Shown piece by piece: positions 50,129 through 58,586 of a stretch of 63,452 nt of DNA. The stretch comes from Butyrivibrio sp. (lineage in GTDB: Bacteria; Bacillota; Clostridia; Lachnospirales; Lachnospiraceae): the NCBI GenBank assembly GCA_016297265.1, contig JAEDHB010000004.1, forward strand, positions 1 to 63,452. The letters are read 5' to 3'. The position numbers were made by a program, and so were the translations under genes. The notes under the pieces were generated by a model. That model did no database searches and was not told the DNA's origin. It saw only the letters and a list, made by a program, of their open reading frames with translations. Each line of letters starts with the position of its first letter. Within the stretch, counting starts at the first letter, position 1.

Positions 50129-51408
50129 ATCCTTTTTCTCCTCATAATCGTAATATCTATAACTTCATATATAATAAATGTTATTGACATAACCGTGGCA
50201 AACAATGCCCTGTAAGTAAATGTAGAATGTAAAATAGAGTGATTTCCTAAGACAATATACCGTATAATAGGAATTAATCCAATGACGGCAAACATCCATA
50301 TCCGCTTTTTGTCCACATTCTTTTTCCTGTACACGAAAATAATATATGTCGTGACAACAATCAATATTCCAAACAATATCTTTCCGGGTATCCCATATGC
50401 AAGCGGAAACAGGCAGGTAATATTTCTCCAAATGCTCTCGGCATAGAAAAGAAATACATTTGAATACATGTCCCCTACCGTTCGTTCCTTGATATGTTCC
50501 ACAACATAAGGCAGGACATTTTCTCCTAATACTATCGATGAAATCATCCATTTCATCACCCACATTCCGACATATCCGGCTAACCAGAGAATTGCCCAGG
50601 TTGCCGCCTTCTTATATGGTTTTCCCTCATCATATTTTTCCTGTGAAAATAATATCCGTATTCCGATAAGCATCGGCACAGTAAGTGAAAGCGTCTCAGC
50701 AGTCAGGAAATCAAAATATGATGTCAACATTCCTGCAACGATAAATACATATCCCATACGCGAGTATTGCTTTCTGTTCGCAAAAACAACCACCACTATT
50801 GATGTAATAAGCATCAGCAGATACATCCATACATATTCCAGCGAATATGGTACATACCAGACCGACGTAGCTGCCATTCCCGCAGTTACCGCCACTGCCG
50901 TAACATATTGTCCTGATTTTATCAGAAGATATGTGAGCACCCCAAAAATCAGCAAAATCATAATACCAAACAATATATATATCTGCTTAAGGCTCAATAT
51001 GGTATGAAGCGGTCGGACCAGAACATTAGAGCCATGCCAGTATCTGAGATACTGGGTATTGGGTTCCGGATTGTCGCTCAATGTTAATCGGAGGTATGTA
51101 TTTTCACTGTAATCAATGCCGGAATAATACTTTGACCACAACACTGATTTAAGAGGGTGTTCGCTGTCGTAATTATATGCAATATTCAGCAGAATTGAAT
51201 CGGCATATCTGTCAATCTTACTTGCTCTAACCTTTGGAGTCAGATTGAAAAATACATTATTCTCCTCAAGAAGTTCTGCTGATTTGAGCATATTTTCCCT
51301 GATTGCAGTCTTTGGAATTTTGGCCGTAGCAACAAGAAGCATAACCAGTGCCACGCATGTAATTACAAATAATATGACATATGAAGATACCCTGTGTACA
51401 ATTTTCAT
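50125..51408 (-). CDS. Polytopic membrane protein of unknown function between two secreted paralogues
   Basis: The 427-residue protein starts with a span (about 9-27), then an extracellular domain of about 100 residues (to 135, with LRYWHGSNVLVRPLHTIL), followed by eight or more closely packed spans and a basic tail IMRRKRI. The layout, one loop between the first two spans and then many spans, resembles membrane glycosyltransferases of the GT-C type, but no catalytic motif is recognised. It starts immediately after the stop of one secreted paralogue and overlaps the start of the other, so it is probably their partner, for example in export or modification (inference). Confidence 0.7.
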   Translation of the reverse strand: MKIVHRVSSYVILFVITCVALVMLLVATAKIPKTAIRENMLKSAELLEENNVFFNLTPKVRASKIDRYADSILLNIAYNYDSEHPLKSVLWSKYYSGIDYSENTYLRLTLSDNPEPNTQYLRYWHGSNVLVRPLHTILSLKQIYILFGIMILLIFGVLTYLLIKSGQYVTAVAVTAGMAATSVWYVPYSLEYVWMYLLMLITSIVVVVFANRKQYSRMGYVFIVAGMLTSYFDFLTAETLSLTVPMLIGIRILFSQEKYDEGKPYKKAATWAILWLAGYVGMWVMKWMISSIVLGENVLPYVVEHIKERTVGDMYSNVFLFYAESIWRNITCLFPLAYGIPGKILFGILIVVTTYIIFVYRKKNVDKKRIWMFAVIGLIPIIRYIVLGNHSILHSTFTYRALFATVMSITFIIYEVIDITIMRRKRI

Positions 51409-53190
51409 TTATTCAGCCTTTTTAAATGTAATTTTGCTGTCCGCTGCCACATAGAAGTTATTTCCGCCCACAAATACTGTATTGTCGTTGTCAACCATCC
51501 AGCAGTCTCCCTCAGGTAAAACATATTTCATATCCTTGATAAGAGCAATTTCTTCGCCTACAGGAACAATTCCTTCCTTCATCCAGCCCTTTGCTACAGA
51601 AACAGTTATTGTTTTGATATTACCGGCTCTGTCAGTAACTTCTATTACTGATTGCTCTATACCATTAGGAAGAGGAAGTTTAATTGTATTTTCACCGATG
51701 ACAGCCTTCTGTTCCACATCATTAATCTTTATGGATTTGATTCCCGAAATTTCATCCTTGATGATCAAAACTGCTTCTTTATCATAAATTATGTCCTTAT
51801 CAGCAGCACCGTCTATTACCGGCTCATCACCATCAATCTTAATAGACGGAATCAATATTTTCTGCAAATAATTGGTCTTTGTATTTTTGATATATGTAAC
51901 CACATTTTCAGCGGCTTTACTCACTTCAAAGGATTGTGAATATGTTTTGCCGTCAGCAGAAATACTGTATCCGTCCTTTGCCGTTACTGTAACCGTACCC
52001 TTGTAGTAGCCATTGTCTCCCAGTTCTCCGTCAATAGTAAAATATGAAGAATCGATTTTTTCCGGTTTGGAGACCTCAACGCTTATCGCCTTCATGTTGC
52101 TGACATAAGCACTTGATTCTCCGCCGCCTGCATTTTCTTTAAAAACATAAAGTGTATATGTAGCCTCGGCAAGTCCTGCAGGAATCCTGATGCTCGCTTC
52201 GGTTGCACCGGCACCTGCAATCTTTCCGTAATAGAGGACATTTTTGCCCGAATCCACTAACATTGCACTGACCCTGTCATAACCGTATTTGTTAGCAGCA
52301 GATATTGAGAGACTAACGGTTCCTCCATTTGCTTTATTAATCATATTGCTGTCTGTCCGTTTTGCAGTAAAGCTGCTATCCCCGGTATATACTGCAGCAA
52401 TCCATTTATTACCTGATGAGTTACTTACCTTTGTAAAGGAATCCGCACTGTACTTGTATTCCTTGGTAAATGCAATTTTACCGGCCAGAATATTCATTGC
52501 CGGGCTGACACTTGTATTAGAGAATTCATAACCGTTTCCGACGCTACTCTTCTCACCGTTTTCATCGATGGTTACCAACACCTTGGCACTGTCGATTTTT
52601 CCCGCAGTACGAAGCTGATAGGTATCGCCTGACTTCATTTTCAAATTTGACGATTTATAATATTTATCAATTTCACCCTTTGAAAGAGCAAAGACATGTG
52701 CTTTCCCTGCGGTGTCCGTCATCTTGTCCACAGTTGAATAATTACTCTCAAAACTGGCGGTTCCATAATTCTTAGCAGCCAAAGACGATTCCGCAATCAT
52801 CGCCTTATCATATTTGCTGAAACCGGAATAATACTCGTTTTCCAGCCATTTTGCACTGCCATTCTTCCACCAGTTAGTGAGGTCTACCATTTCAAATTCC
52901 TGCTTTCCCATTGTATCTTCAGCATCAAGGAATATTTTGCCATTGGAGTAATTCAATACCCTGAATCCCATGGATGCTTTGTCACTATTCATGCTGTTGG
53001 CAATATACAAAACAGCACCTGAAGACGCATCCCAGCTTCCGGATGTATTCTGAAGTACCTCAGTTCCGAAATTAACCTTTCTCGGAGCTGTTTGCGCATT
53101 AGTCTCAACAGGTTTTCTCAAGTTTGTTCCAAAAATCGGAACCATTGCCACAGTACACACTGCAACAATTATTTTCTTTAATCTTCTCAT
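51409..53190 (-). CDS. Large secreted protein, DUF6273-like N-terminal domain (paralogue A)
   Basis: A 593-residue exported protein with a signal peptide (1-32, ending near TNAQ). A DUF6273-like domain occupies about 37-250 (FRVLNYSNGKIFLDAED, WLENEYYSGFSKYDKAMI, VFALSKGEIDKYYK, VSPAMNI). Next is a beta-rich unit with YYGKIAGAGATEASIRIPAG, nearly parallel to paralogue B, then TVTVTAKDGYSIS and a C-terminal unit CWMVDNDNTVFVGGNNFYV. No anchor motif. AAAGGGGATAAT precedes the ATG, 17 bases after the diguanylate cyclase stop. A role in adhesion or envelope structure under cyclic-nucleotide control is possible but unproven. Confidence 0.75.
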   Translation of the reverse strand: MRRLKKIIVAVCTVAMVPIFGTNLRKPVETNAQTAPRKVNFGTEVLQNTSGSWDASSGAVLYIANSMNSDKASMGFRVLNYSNGKIFLDAEDTMGKQEFEMVDLTNWWKNGSAKWLENEYYSGFSKYDKAMIAESSLAAKNYGTASFESNYSTVDKMTDTAGKAHVFALSKGEIDKYYKSSNLKMKSGDTYQLRTAGKIDSAKVLVTIDENGEKSSVGNGYEFSNTSVSPAMNILAGKIAFTKEYKYSADSFTKVSNSSGNKWIAAVYTGDSSFTAKRTDSNMINKANGGTVSLSISAANKYGYDRVSAMLVDSGKNVLYYGKIAGAGATEASIRIPAGLAEATYTLYVFKENAGGGESSAYVSNMKAISVEVSKPEKIDSSYFTIDGELGDNGYYKGTVTVTAKDGYSISADGKTYSQSFEVSKAAENVVTYIKNTKTNYLQKILIPSIKIDGDEPVIDGAADKDIIYDKEAVLIIKDEISGIKSIKINDVEQKAVIGENTIKLPLPNGIEQSVIEVTDRAGNIKTITVSVAKGWMKEGIVPVGEEIALIKDMKYVLPEGDCWMVDNDNTVFVGGNNFYVAADSKITFKKAE

Positions 53191-53207
53191 ATTATCCCCT
53201 TTGTCAT

Positions 53208-54236
53208 CTATGAAACAACAACTTTGTTACGTCCGGTTTCCTTTGCCTGATACAGGTTGGCATCAACCAGTTCAATATTTTTATCCGCTGAAAATTCTCC
53301 GCTCAATATCTTTACGCCGAATGACATTGTTACTTTAATGTCAGTTCCGTCAAAGTGGCATGTAGAGGCCTCAACGGCTTTTCTCAATTGTTCAGCATGA
53401 TTAACGGCATTATCAAGCGCCATATTCGGAAGTAAAATAATAAATTCCTCGCCTCCCCATCTAACCACCTGTCCTATGCCTTCGGCACTCTCTTCAAGAT
53501 GGTTGGCTACATGAACAAGAACTGCATCTCCGGCATTGTGTCCATAGGTATCATTTACATGCTTAAAATGGTCAATGTCACACATAATTACTGACGAAAC
53601 CGTTCCTGTAGTATTGAGAACAGGAGTGATTTGTTCATTATAATATTCATAAAAACCTTTACGGTTCTTAAGTCCTGTGAGTTGGTCAGTCTGCGCATCC
53701 ATATACAGTATTTGCGATTCCAGAGTCTTTCCGCAAAACATTGCTGCCATAGACAGTCTCTTTATATCATGCTCATCGAAATTGCTCTCTCCGCTTTCAT
53801 CCAGCTTATTGATTGCCTGGTATGCACCGATTACACTGCCCTTTGAATCTGTTACAGGTATGCACAAAATGGATTTTGTAACATATCCTGTTTCCTTATC
53901 CACGCTGGAATTGAATCTCGGATCATCATATGGTGAATTAATCAGAACCACTTCATTGTTCGCAATTGAAGCACCAATAATTCCGGTACCCTCAGGTACC
54001 ACAATCTGTCCCCTTCCAAGTGCTGCCATTGTCCAGTACTGTTTCTTTCTTTTATCCCAGAACCAGAAGGAAGCTCTATCTGAATTGACCATATCCCTTC
54101 CCAGACCTGTAAGCACTGTTATTGATTCATTGAAGCCCTTAACATCAGCCAACGCATTGACATAATAGAAAATTCTCTCAAGCAATTCTTCAGCCGTATA
54201 AGGTCTGCGTACATTTTCATCATTTTCCCTGTTCAT
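53208..54236 (-). CDS. GAF-GGDEF diguanylate cyclase, soluble
   Basis: The 342-residue protein has a GAF domain (about 25-175) and a GGDEF domain (180-340). The catalytic loop is RWGGEEF (261-265), and the metal motif CDIDHFKHVNDTYGH is canonical, so c-di-GMP synthesis is expected. No RxxD inhibitory site is found ahead of the loop (sequence EGIGQVV), so product feedback may be absent. The GAF ligand is unknown. AAGGAGGAAAATA precedes the ATG inside the end of the TIM-barrel gene, with a 17-base overlap. It lies directly before two secreted-protein genes. Confidence 0.92.
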   Translation of the reverse strand: MNRENDENVRRPYTAEELLERIFYYVNALADVKGFNESITVLTGLGRDMVNSDRASFWFWDKRKKQYWTMAALGRGQIVVPEGTGIIGASIANNEVVLINSPYDDPRFNSSVDKETGYVTKSILCIPVTDSKGSVIGAYQAINKLDESGESNFDEHDIKRLSMAAMFCGKTLESQILYMDAQTDQLTGLKNRKGFYEYYNEQITPVLNTTGTVSSVIMCDIDHFKHVNDTYGHNAGDAVLVHVANHLEESAEGIGQVVRWGGEEFIILLPNMALDNAVNHAEQLRKAVEASTCHFDGTDIKVTMSFGVKILSGEFSADKNIELVDANLYQAKETGRNKVVVS

Positions 54237-55020
54237 TATTTTCCTCCTTAAAGATACCGATTTTAGTCAGATATTCCAGTGATTTTATCTGATTATCCGA
54301 ATTCGTTGTCTCAATCAGGATACTACATCCGGTAAAGTATTTTTTATAATATTTTTTGAATCCATCCCAGTCAATCCTTCCGTCTCCGACAGCAAGATGA
54401 AGGTCACTCTTCAAATCATTATCGTTAATATGCACATGCCTTATATACGGATGAAGTGCCTCCACCCAGATATCAATATCCGTTTCGGATATAATGGCAT
54501 GGGAATAATCCAGGCAAACGCCGTAATTAACATATTCACTGAGTTGTTCCGATATTGCCTTCATAATATCGGGATTGCCGTCAAACATATTTTCCAGATA
54601 AATATCTATGTTCCTGTATGTCTCTAACAGATTTTTCAGAGCTGATACTATTCCGTCAATAACGCCTTTGTTGTACATCTCTGAATACAGCATGGGATAA
54701 CAGTTGGTGTGAAAAACAACACCTCTTGCACCCATTTTTTCTGCAATTTCCATGCTCTCTTTCATTCGTTCAAGCGATACCCTGCGAATAGCAGAATCGT
54801 TGCTGAATGGAATGATATCAAAAAACGCGCCATGCATTGTGCAGTATTCCGGAACGCCGACTGTTCTGTATCTGTCCATCACGGACTGAAGCTTTAAATT
54901 ATCATCCAGAAGGTCCGGCATATAGAAATCATTGTATTCAAAGCCCACGCCGTATTCATCAGCTATTTTTCGATATTCATCAAGGCCGTCCGCCTTCGCA
55001 ACAATAAGAAACTGTGCCAT
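54220..55020 (-). CDS. Sugar phosphate isomerase/epimerase-like TIM-barrel protein
   Basis: The 266-residue protein matches the xylose-isomerase-like/AP endonuclease 2 superfamily: VFHTNCYPM, DIYLENMFDGNP, GVCLDYSHA, HVHINDNDLKSDLHLAVGDGRIDW and a C-terminal ILIETTN. The His/Asp/Glu pattern for divalent metal is retained. Substrate is unknown. Its place between a CHASE2 cyclase (18 bases away) and a diguanylate cyclase (overlapping) is unusual for a metabolic enzyme. GGGGGAATTT precedes the ATG. Confidence 0.88.
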   Translation of the reverse strand: MAQFLIVAKADGLDEYRKIADEYGVGFEYNDFYMPDLLDDNLKLQSVMDRYRTVGVPEYCTMHGAFFDIIPFSNDSAIRRVSLERMKESMEIAEKMGARGVVFHTNCYPMLYSEMYNKGVIDGIVSALKNLLETYRNIDIYLENMFDGNPDIMKAISEQLSEYVNYGVCLDYSHAIISETDIDIWVEALHPYIRHVHINDNDLKSDLHLAVGDGRIDWDGFKKYYKKYFTGCSILIETTNSDNQIKSLEYLTKIGIFKEENNEQGK

Positions 55021-55038
55021 AAATTCCCCCGTTTCGTA

Positions 55039-56841
55039 TTATCTGATTACTTTAGTCACTGAGTATACAAATACTCCGTTGCTCTTACCTTTCAACGGAA
55101 TATTACCGACCTCTTCAACTTCCACACGGTCCTTCACTCTCTCATAGAGAACATCGCTTATCAGCACCTGCCCCTTCTTGGCATTTGCTTCAAGCCTTGC
55201 TGCGGTATTAACCGTATCACCGATGGCAGTAAAGTCCATTCTGAATTCACAGCCTACATTGCCCACAACCGCAGGTCCCACATTGACTCCGACACCAAAG
55301 CCTACACTTCTGCCGTATTTCTCAAGAAATTCATTCTCAATCGCCGCACCGCCTGCAACAATATCCATAGCAGCACATACAGCTCTGAATTCGTAATCAT
55401 CCAGGTCAAACGGAGAATTGAATACTGCCATAGTGGCATCACCCACGAACTTATCGAGAGTACCTTTATTATCAAAAATCGACTTGGTCGTTAAACTTAA
55501 ATAACGATTTAATATTTCAACAACTTGTTCCGGAGTAAGCACTTCGGACATGGTGGTAAAACCACGGATATCCACAAAAAGCACAGCCACATCTCTATTC
55601 TCACCGCCAAGCTTGATTTGGAAATCACCCTTTCCGGCAATTTCATCAACGATTTCCGGTGCAACATATTTTCTGAATGCATCAAGCACTTTTTTGCGTT
55701 TGAGTTTCTCGACTACATATCCAAGGATAACCGTGTATACATATGAAATGATTGCCATAACCGGCATGTATATCAGATTTATGCAATAGCCCTTGTTATT
55801 AATGATCATTCCCAATCCAAGCTCTCCTACAATTGCCACCAGCAGCAAAAGCGTGGACAACCAGATTTTGCGCTTACGAAAAACAATATGCAGGGCGGCT
55901 GCAACAAGTCCTGTCACAAGTCCCACCAGATAAGGATTGGCATTGATTGAAAATCCGTTCTGCATATATGCCTGAAGCATATTTGCATGAATTTCTACTC
56001 CATACATCTGCTTATGTCCTGAATTAGGCACATTGAAATTATCCTGCATTCCGGTGGAATATGCGCCGACCAGAACGATGCAGTCTGCAAAACTTCTGGT
56101 GTCTATTTTTCCTTCAAGGACATCACACAGGGAGATTGCCTCGTAATCCCCGGGTCTGCCTGAATAATTTATCAGCGACCTGCCATGCTTATCTGTAAGG
56201 ATGTTGTTGTCAGGCTCTATATTCTGTTTTTCACAATACAAATTGTAGATTACTTTGGAAAACGTTTCCCATTTCTGACCATTGTAATCCTCACTTATGG
56301 ATATTCTGCGGACTTTTCCGTCGGAATCCTGGGATACATTGGAAAATCCCTGAACAGTGACATTCCTAAGTGCATCGTAAGGATTGATTACTGCATCAAT
56401 GGAGTAGCTTACACTTCCGTTTGCATCATACACAGGACGCTCGCCGTATAAGAATTTCGACACAACCGCAACGTTGCCGCTCTGTTTTGCAGCCTTCGCA
56501 AAATCCTCATCACCTTTGTCAACATTCCCCGAGAAAAGAATATCGAATGCAATAACAGATGGTTTTGCCTGTGAATCCTTATTCAGAACATTGATAAGGT
56601 CGGCATATTTTGCCCTGGACCAGGTCTGAATCTGTCCGTATTTCTCAATGGTTCTGTCGTCAATCGCAATTATTTTTATATCACTGTTGATTCCTCTCGG
56701 AATCTGATACAGCTTGTCCTTAATTATGTAATCCAGTGCCGAAAATACATTGAATACCGAAAATACAAACACAAGAACAAATGCTATACCCGCCTCGAGA
56801 AGGAGTTTCCACAAAGCAACGTCTTTTTCCTTTTTCTTCAT
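55039..56841 (-). CDS. CHASE2 domain class III adenylate/guanylate cyclase
   Basis: From ATG 56841 (TTGAGGAAACT in front) the protein is 600 residues. An N-terminal span is followed by an extracytoplasmic CHASE2 domain (KIIAIDDRTIEKYGQ, VIAFDILFSG, IVLVGAYSTG), three spans ending near 395 and a class III cyclase domain. Catalytic residues are present: metal Asp in LFVDIRGFTT and VGDATMAVF, purine-contact Lys in LDKFVGD, and Asn/Arg in GDTVNTAARLE. The Lys with DFTAIGD favours ATP as substrate. It should make cAMP in response to an external signal. The FecR-like gene ends 15 bases upstream, a pairing seen in other bacteria. Confidence 0.93.
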   Translation of the reverse strand: MKKKEKDVALWKLLLEAGIAFVLVFVFSVFNVFSALDYIIKDKLYQIPRGINSDIKIIAIDDRTIEKYGQIQTWSRAKYADLINVLNKDSQAKPSVIAFDILFSGNVDKGDEDFAKAAKQSGNVAVVSKFLYGERPVYDANGSVSYSIDAVINPYDALRNVTVQGFSNVSQDSDGKVRRISISEDYNGQKWETFSKVIYNLYCEKQNIEPDNNILTDKHGRSLINYSGRPGDYEAISLCDVLEGKIDTRSFADCIVLVGAYSTGMQDNFNVPNSGHKQMYGVEIHANMLQAYMQNGFSINANPYLVGLVTGLVAAALHIVFRKRKIWLSTLLLLVAIVGELGLGMIINNKGYCINLIYMPVMAIISYVYTVILGYVVEKLKRKKVLDAFRKYVAPEIVDEIAGKGDFQIKLGGENRDVAVLFVDIRGFTTMSEVLTPEQVVEILNRYLSLTTKSIFDNKGTLDKFVGDATMAVFNSPFDLDDYEFRAVCAAMDIVAGGAAIENEFLEKYGRSVGFGVGVNVGPAVVGNVGCEFRMDFTAIGDTVNTAARLEANAKKGQVLISDVLYERVKDRVEVEEVGNIPLKGKSNGVFVYSVTKVIR

Positions 56842-56855
56842 AGTTTCCTCAATTC

Positions 56856-57812
56856 CTATTTCCACTCAATTGTTATATCTTTGTCAATGGCTGTATTGAA
56901 ATCCCAATCCCAGTCCCCTGTAGGTGCAGGAAGGAGGGATGGTCTGGACGCAGTCTGTCCCTTTTCAACAGTCTGGCTTCCGAATTCCTTGCCGTTATAT
57001 ACAAATGTCACCTTGAACGGACCGTTGTTTTCTTCTGTTTCTGCTTTGATATTTTGCAGCTCTTCCTTAGTAATATCGAGTTCTATTTTCTTATTATCAA
57101 TCTGTTCTATCAGCCAGTCGATAACATCATTCGGAAGTTCATCATATTTGATTGTTTCTGCTTTGCCGGTAACGAAATCTCTTTCCCTTCCGTCATCGTA
57201 AATGGCAATTTCCTTGCCTTTGCTTACCTCAGCCTTCTTGTCAGTCATATTGCCGTCCTTATCCACGACTGTGGATTCAACCGTGCCCTGGAACACACAC
57301 ACCTTGGTATATTCAATTCCGTTATCATCCGTATATACAACAACACGGTAAATTGTTCCGTACACGGACATATTTGAGTTCTGCGTAGTTACCTCGTATG
57401 TGGAATTACTACTCAACTTATTCTGAATCTCATTGGTAATTGCACCCTGCTTCAGATTGATTTTGGTCTTGCTGTCCTTGGCAGTACCTGTTGCCACAAG
57501 ATTAAATTTGGTATTCTCCTCAGCATACACAAATTTGTCATCATCAAGTTTAAGTGTTGCTCCGCCTGTTTTAACATAGACATCATCGCCGCTTTGAAGC
57601 ACCATATTATTATATGCATCCAAATCGCCCTTGCCCTCTCTTGTGACGGTAGTGCTTCCGTTGACTTCATACATCTTGATTATTCTGTATTCATCTTTCT
57701 TGTTTCTGACTACAAGAATCACAACCACTGCGATAACAATCAGTGCCACCGCTCCTATTGCACCAAACAGTACAGGCTTCTTAATCTTTTTCTTTTCCTT
57801 AGTCTCTTCCAT
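56856..57812 (-). CDS. FecR-domain membrane-anchored protein with C-terminal InlB-type repeat
   Basis: The 318-residue protein has one span (about 14-36), then an extracytoplasmic FecR-like domain (50-210: YEVNGSTTVTREGKGD, LQSGDDVYVKTGGATLKLDDDKF, NSNMSVYGTIYRVVVY, VSKGKEIAI), a short helical region and a C-terminal InlB B-like unit (VTFVYNGKEFGSQTVEKGQ...). FecR domains outside iron signalling often pair with CHASE2 cyclases, possibly as ligand or cell-wall sensors (inference). TTAGGGGGCATT precedes the ATG. It opens a run of seven genes ending at 47750. Confidence 0.85.
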   Translation of the reverse strand: MEETKEKKKIKKPVLFGAIGAVALIVIAVVVILVVRNKKDEYRIIKMYEVNGSTTVTREGKGDLDAYNNMVLQSGDDVYVKTGGATLKLDDDKFVYAEENTKFNLVATGTAKDSKTKINLKQGAITNEIQNKLSSNSTYEVTTQNSNMSVYGTIYRVVVYTDDNGIEYTKVCVFQGTVESTVVDKDGNMTDKKAEVSKGKEIAIYDDGRERDFVTGKAETIKYDELPNDVIDWLIEQIDNKKIELDITKEELQNIKAETEENNGPFKVTFVYNGKEFGSQTVEKGQTASRPSLLPAPTGDWDWDFNTAIDKDITIEWK

Positions 57813-57864
57813 AATGCCCCCTAATTAGAATATTATTTTGTAAAAAAGCTAAACATATGTAAGT

Positions 57865-57893
57865 ATTTTACCATAAAACGACAGCAAATTGAA
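57865..57893 (-). promoter_or_regulatory. Putative promoter of the fecR-like/CHASE2/GGDEF operon
   Basis: On the minus strand there is -35 TTCAAT (57888-57893), a 17-bp spacer and -10 TAAAAT (57865-57870), 53 bases before the start codon and after the terminator of the preceding unit. Confidence 0.55.
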
Positions 57894-57925
57894 TATTGCT
57901 CAGCTATGTATTTAATTCAATACAA

Positions 57926-57957
57926 TAAAAGAACCATCCCTGAGAACGGTTCTTTAA
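57926..57957 (-). terminator. Terminator after the ectodomain protein gene
   Basis: A stem AAAGAACC/GGTTCTTT (57928-57935 with 57948-57955) is followed on the minus strand by TTATTG and lies 6 bases past the stop codon at 57961. It divides the Sel1/ectodomain unit from the FecR operon. Confidence 0.85.
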
Positions 57958-57960
57958 ATG

Positions 57961-58578
57961 CTATTTTTTCTTTCTGATAATAATTGTTGTGGCAAAAACA
58001 CCTCCGACAACAGCCAATGCCCCTATTACAATCGGAACAACAGGTTTTTTCCTGTTTTTTTCGGGTGCGTTATTGCCGGCATCTTCTTCATCATCCACTA
58101 TCGGCGGTCTTGTATACTCTTCCTGAGTTGCGACCTCGCCGGTAATTTTGTATGTAACTTCCTGTTCAAAAGTCTTTTTGACTGAATCATCATCCGCACG
58201 CATAAGCTCCCAAATTATTTTTGCCTTATGCTCGGAGCCCACCTCTCCGGTAATCAGGAAATTAACATATGTGTCAAGAATGGACGGGTCCTCATTTCTC
58301 TTTGTTGTAATCTCCTGCACCTCCACAGGCTGACCGTCAATCAGGACCTGGGTGCTGACCATCTTTTCATCGTCGTACCACATTATCCGGAATGTGCCGG
58401 TCTCATTCTTCCGAATCTCAATATTGTCCATTCCCGAATCTTCCGCATATGGCGAATATTCTGCGTCCTCAGTGGAAAAAAATACCGCACATTCCAGCGC
58501 ATTGTCCGCCGAAACCACCTGCGCAAAAGGAATAATTATCATTACTGCCATGAGCAGCGACAAAATTTTTCGTCCCAT
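57961..58578 (-). CDS. Exported single-span protein of unknown function
   Basis: The 205-residue product has a signal peptide (1-24, VVSAD), an ectodomain of about 130 residues with RIMWYDDEKMVSTQVLIDGQP, an acidic proline-containing linker (PPIVDDEEDAGNNAP) and a C-terminal membrane span (about 178-199) with an RKKK tail, so it is a type I membrane protein. No family recognised. It lies 8 bases after the Sel1-repeat gene and just before the FecR/CHASE2 operon, so an envelope-sensing role is conceivable. Confidence 0.8.
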   Translation of the reverse strand: MGRKILSLLMAVMIIIPFAQVVSADNALECAVFFSTEDAEYSPYAEDSGMDNIEIRKNETGTFRIMWYDDEKMVSTQVLIDGQPVEVQEITTKRNEDPSILDTYVNFLITGEVGSEHKAKIIWELMRADDDSVKKTFEQEVTYKITGEVATQEEYTRPPIVDDEEDAGNNAPEKNRKKPVVPIVIGALAVVGGVFATTIIIRKKK

Positions 58579-58586
58579 ACTTATCT

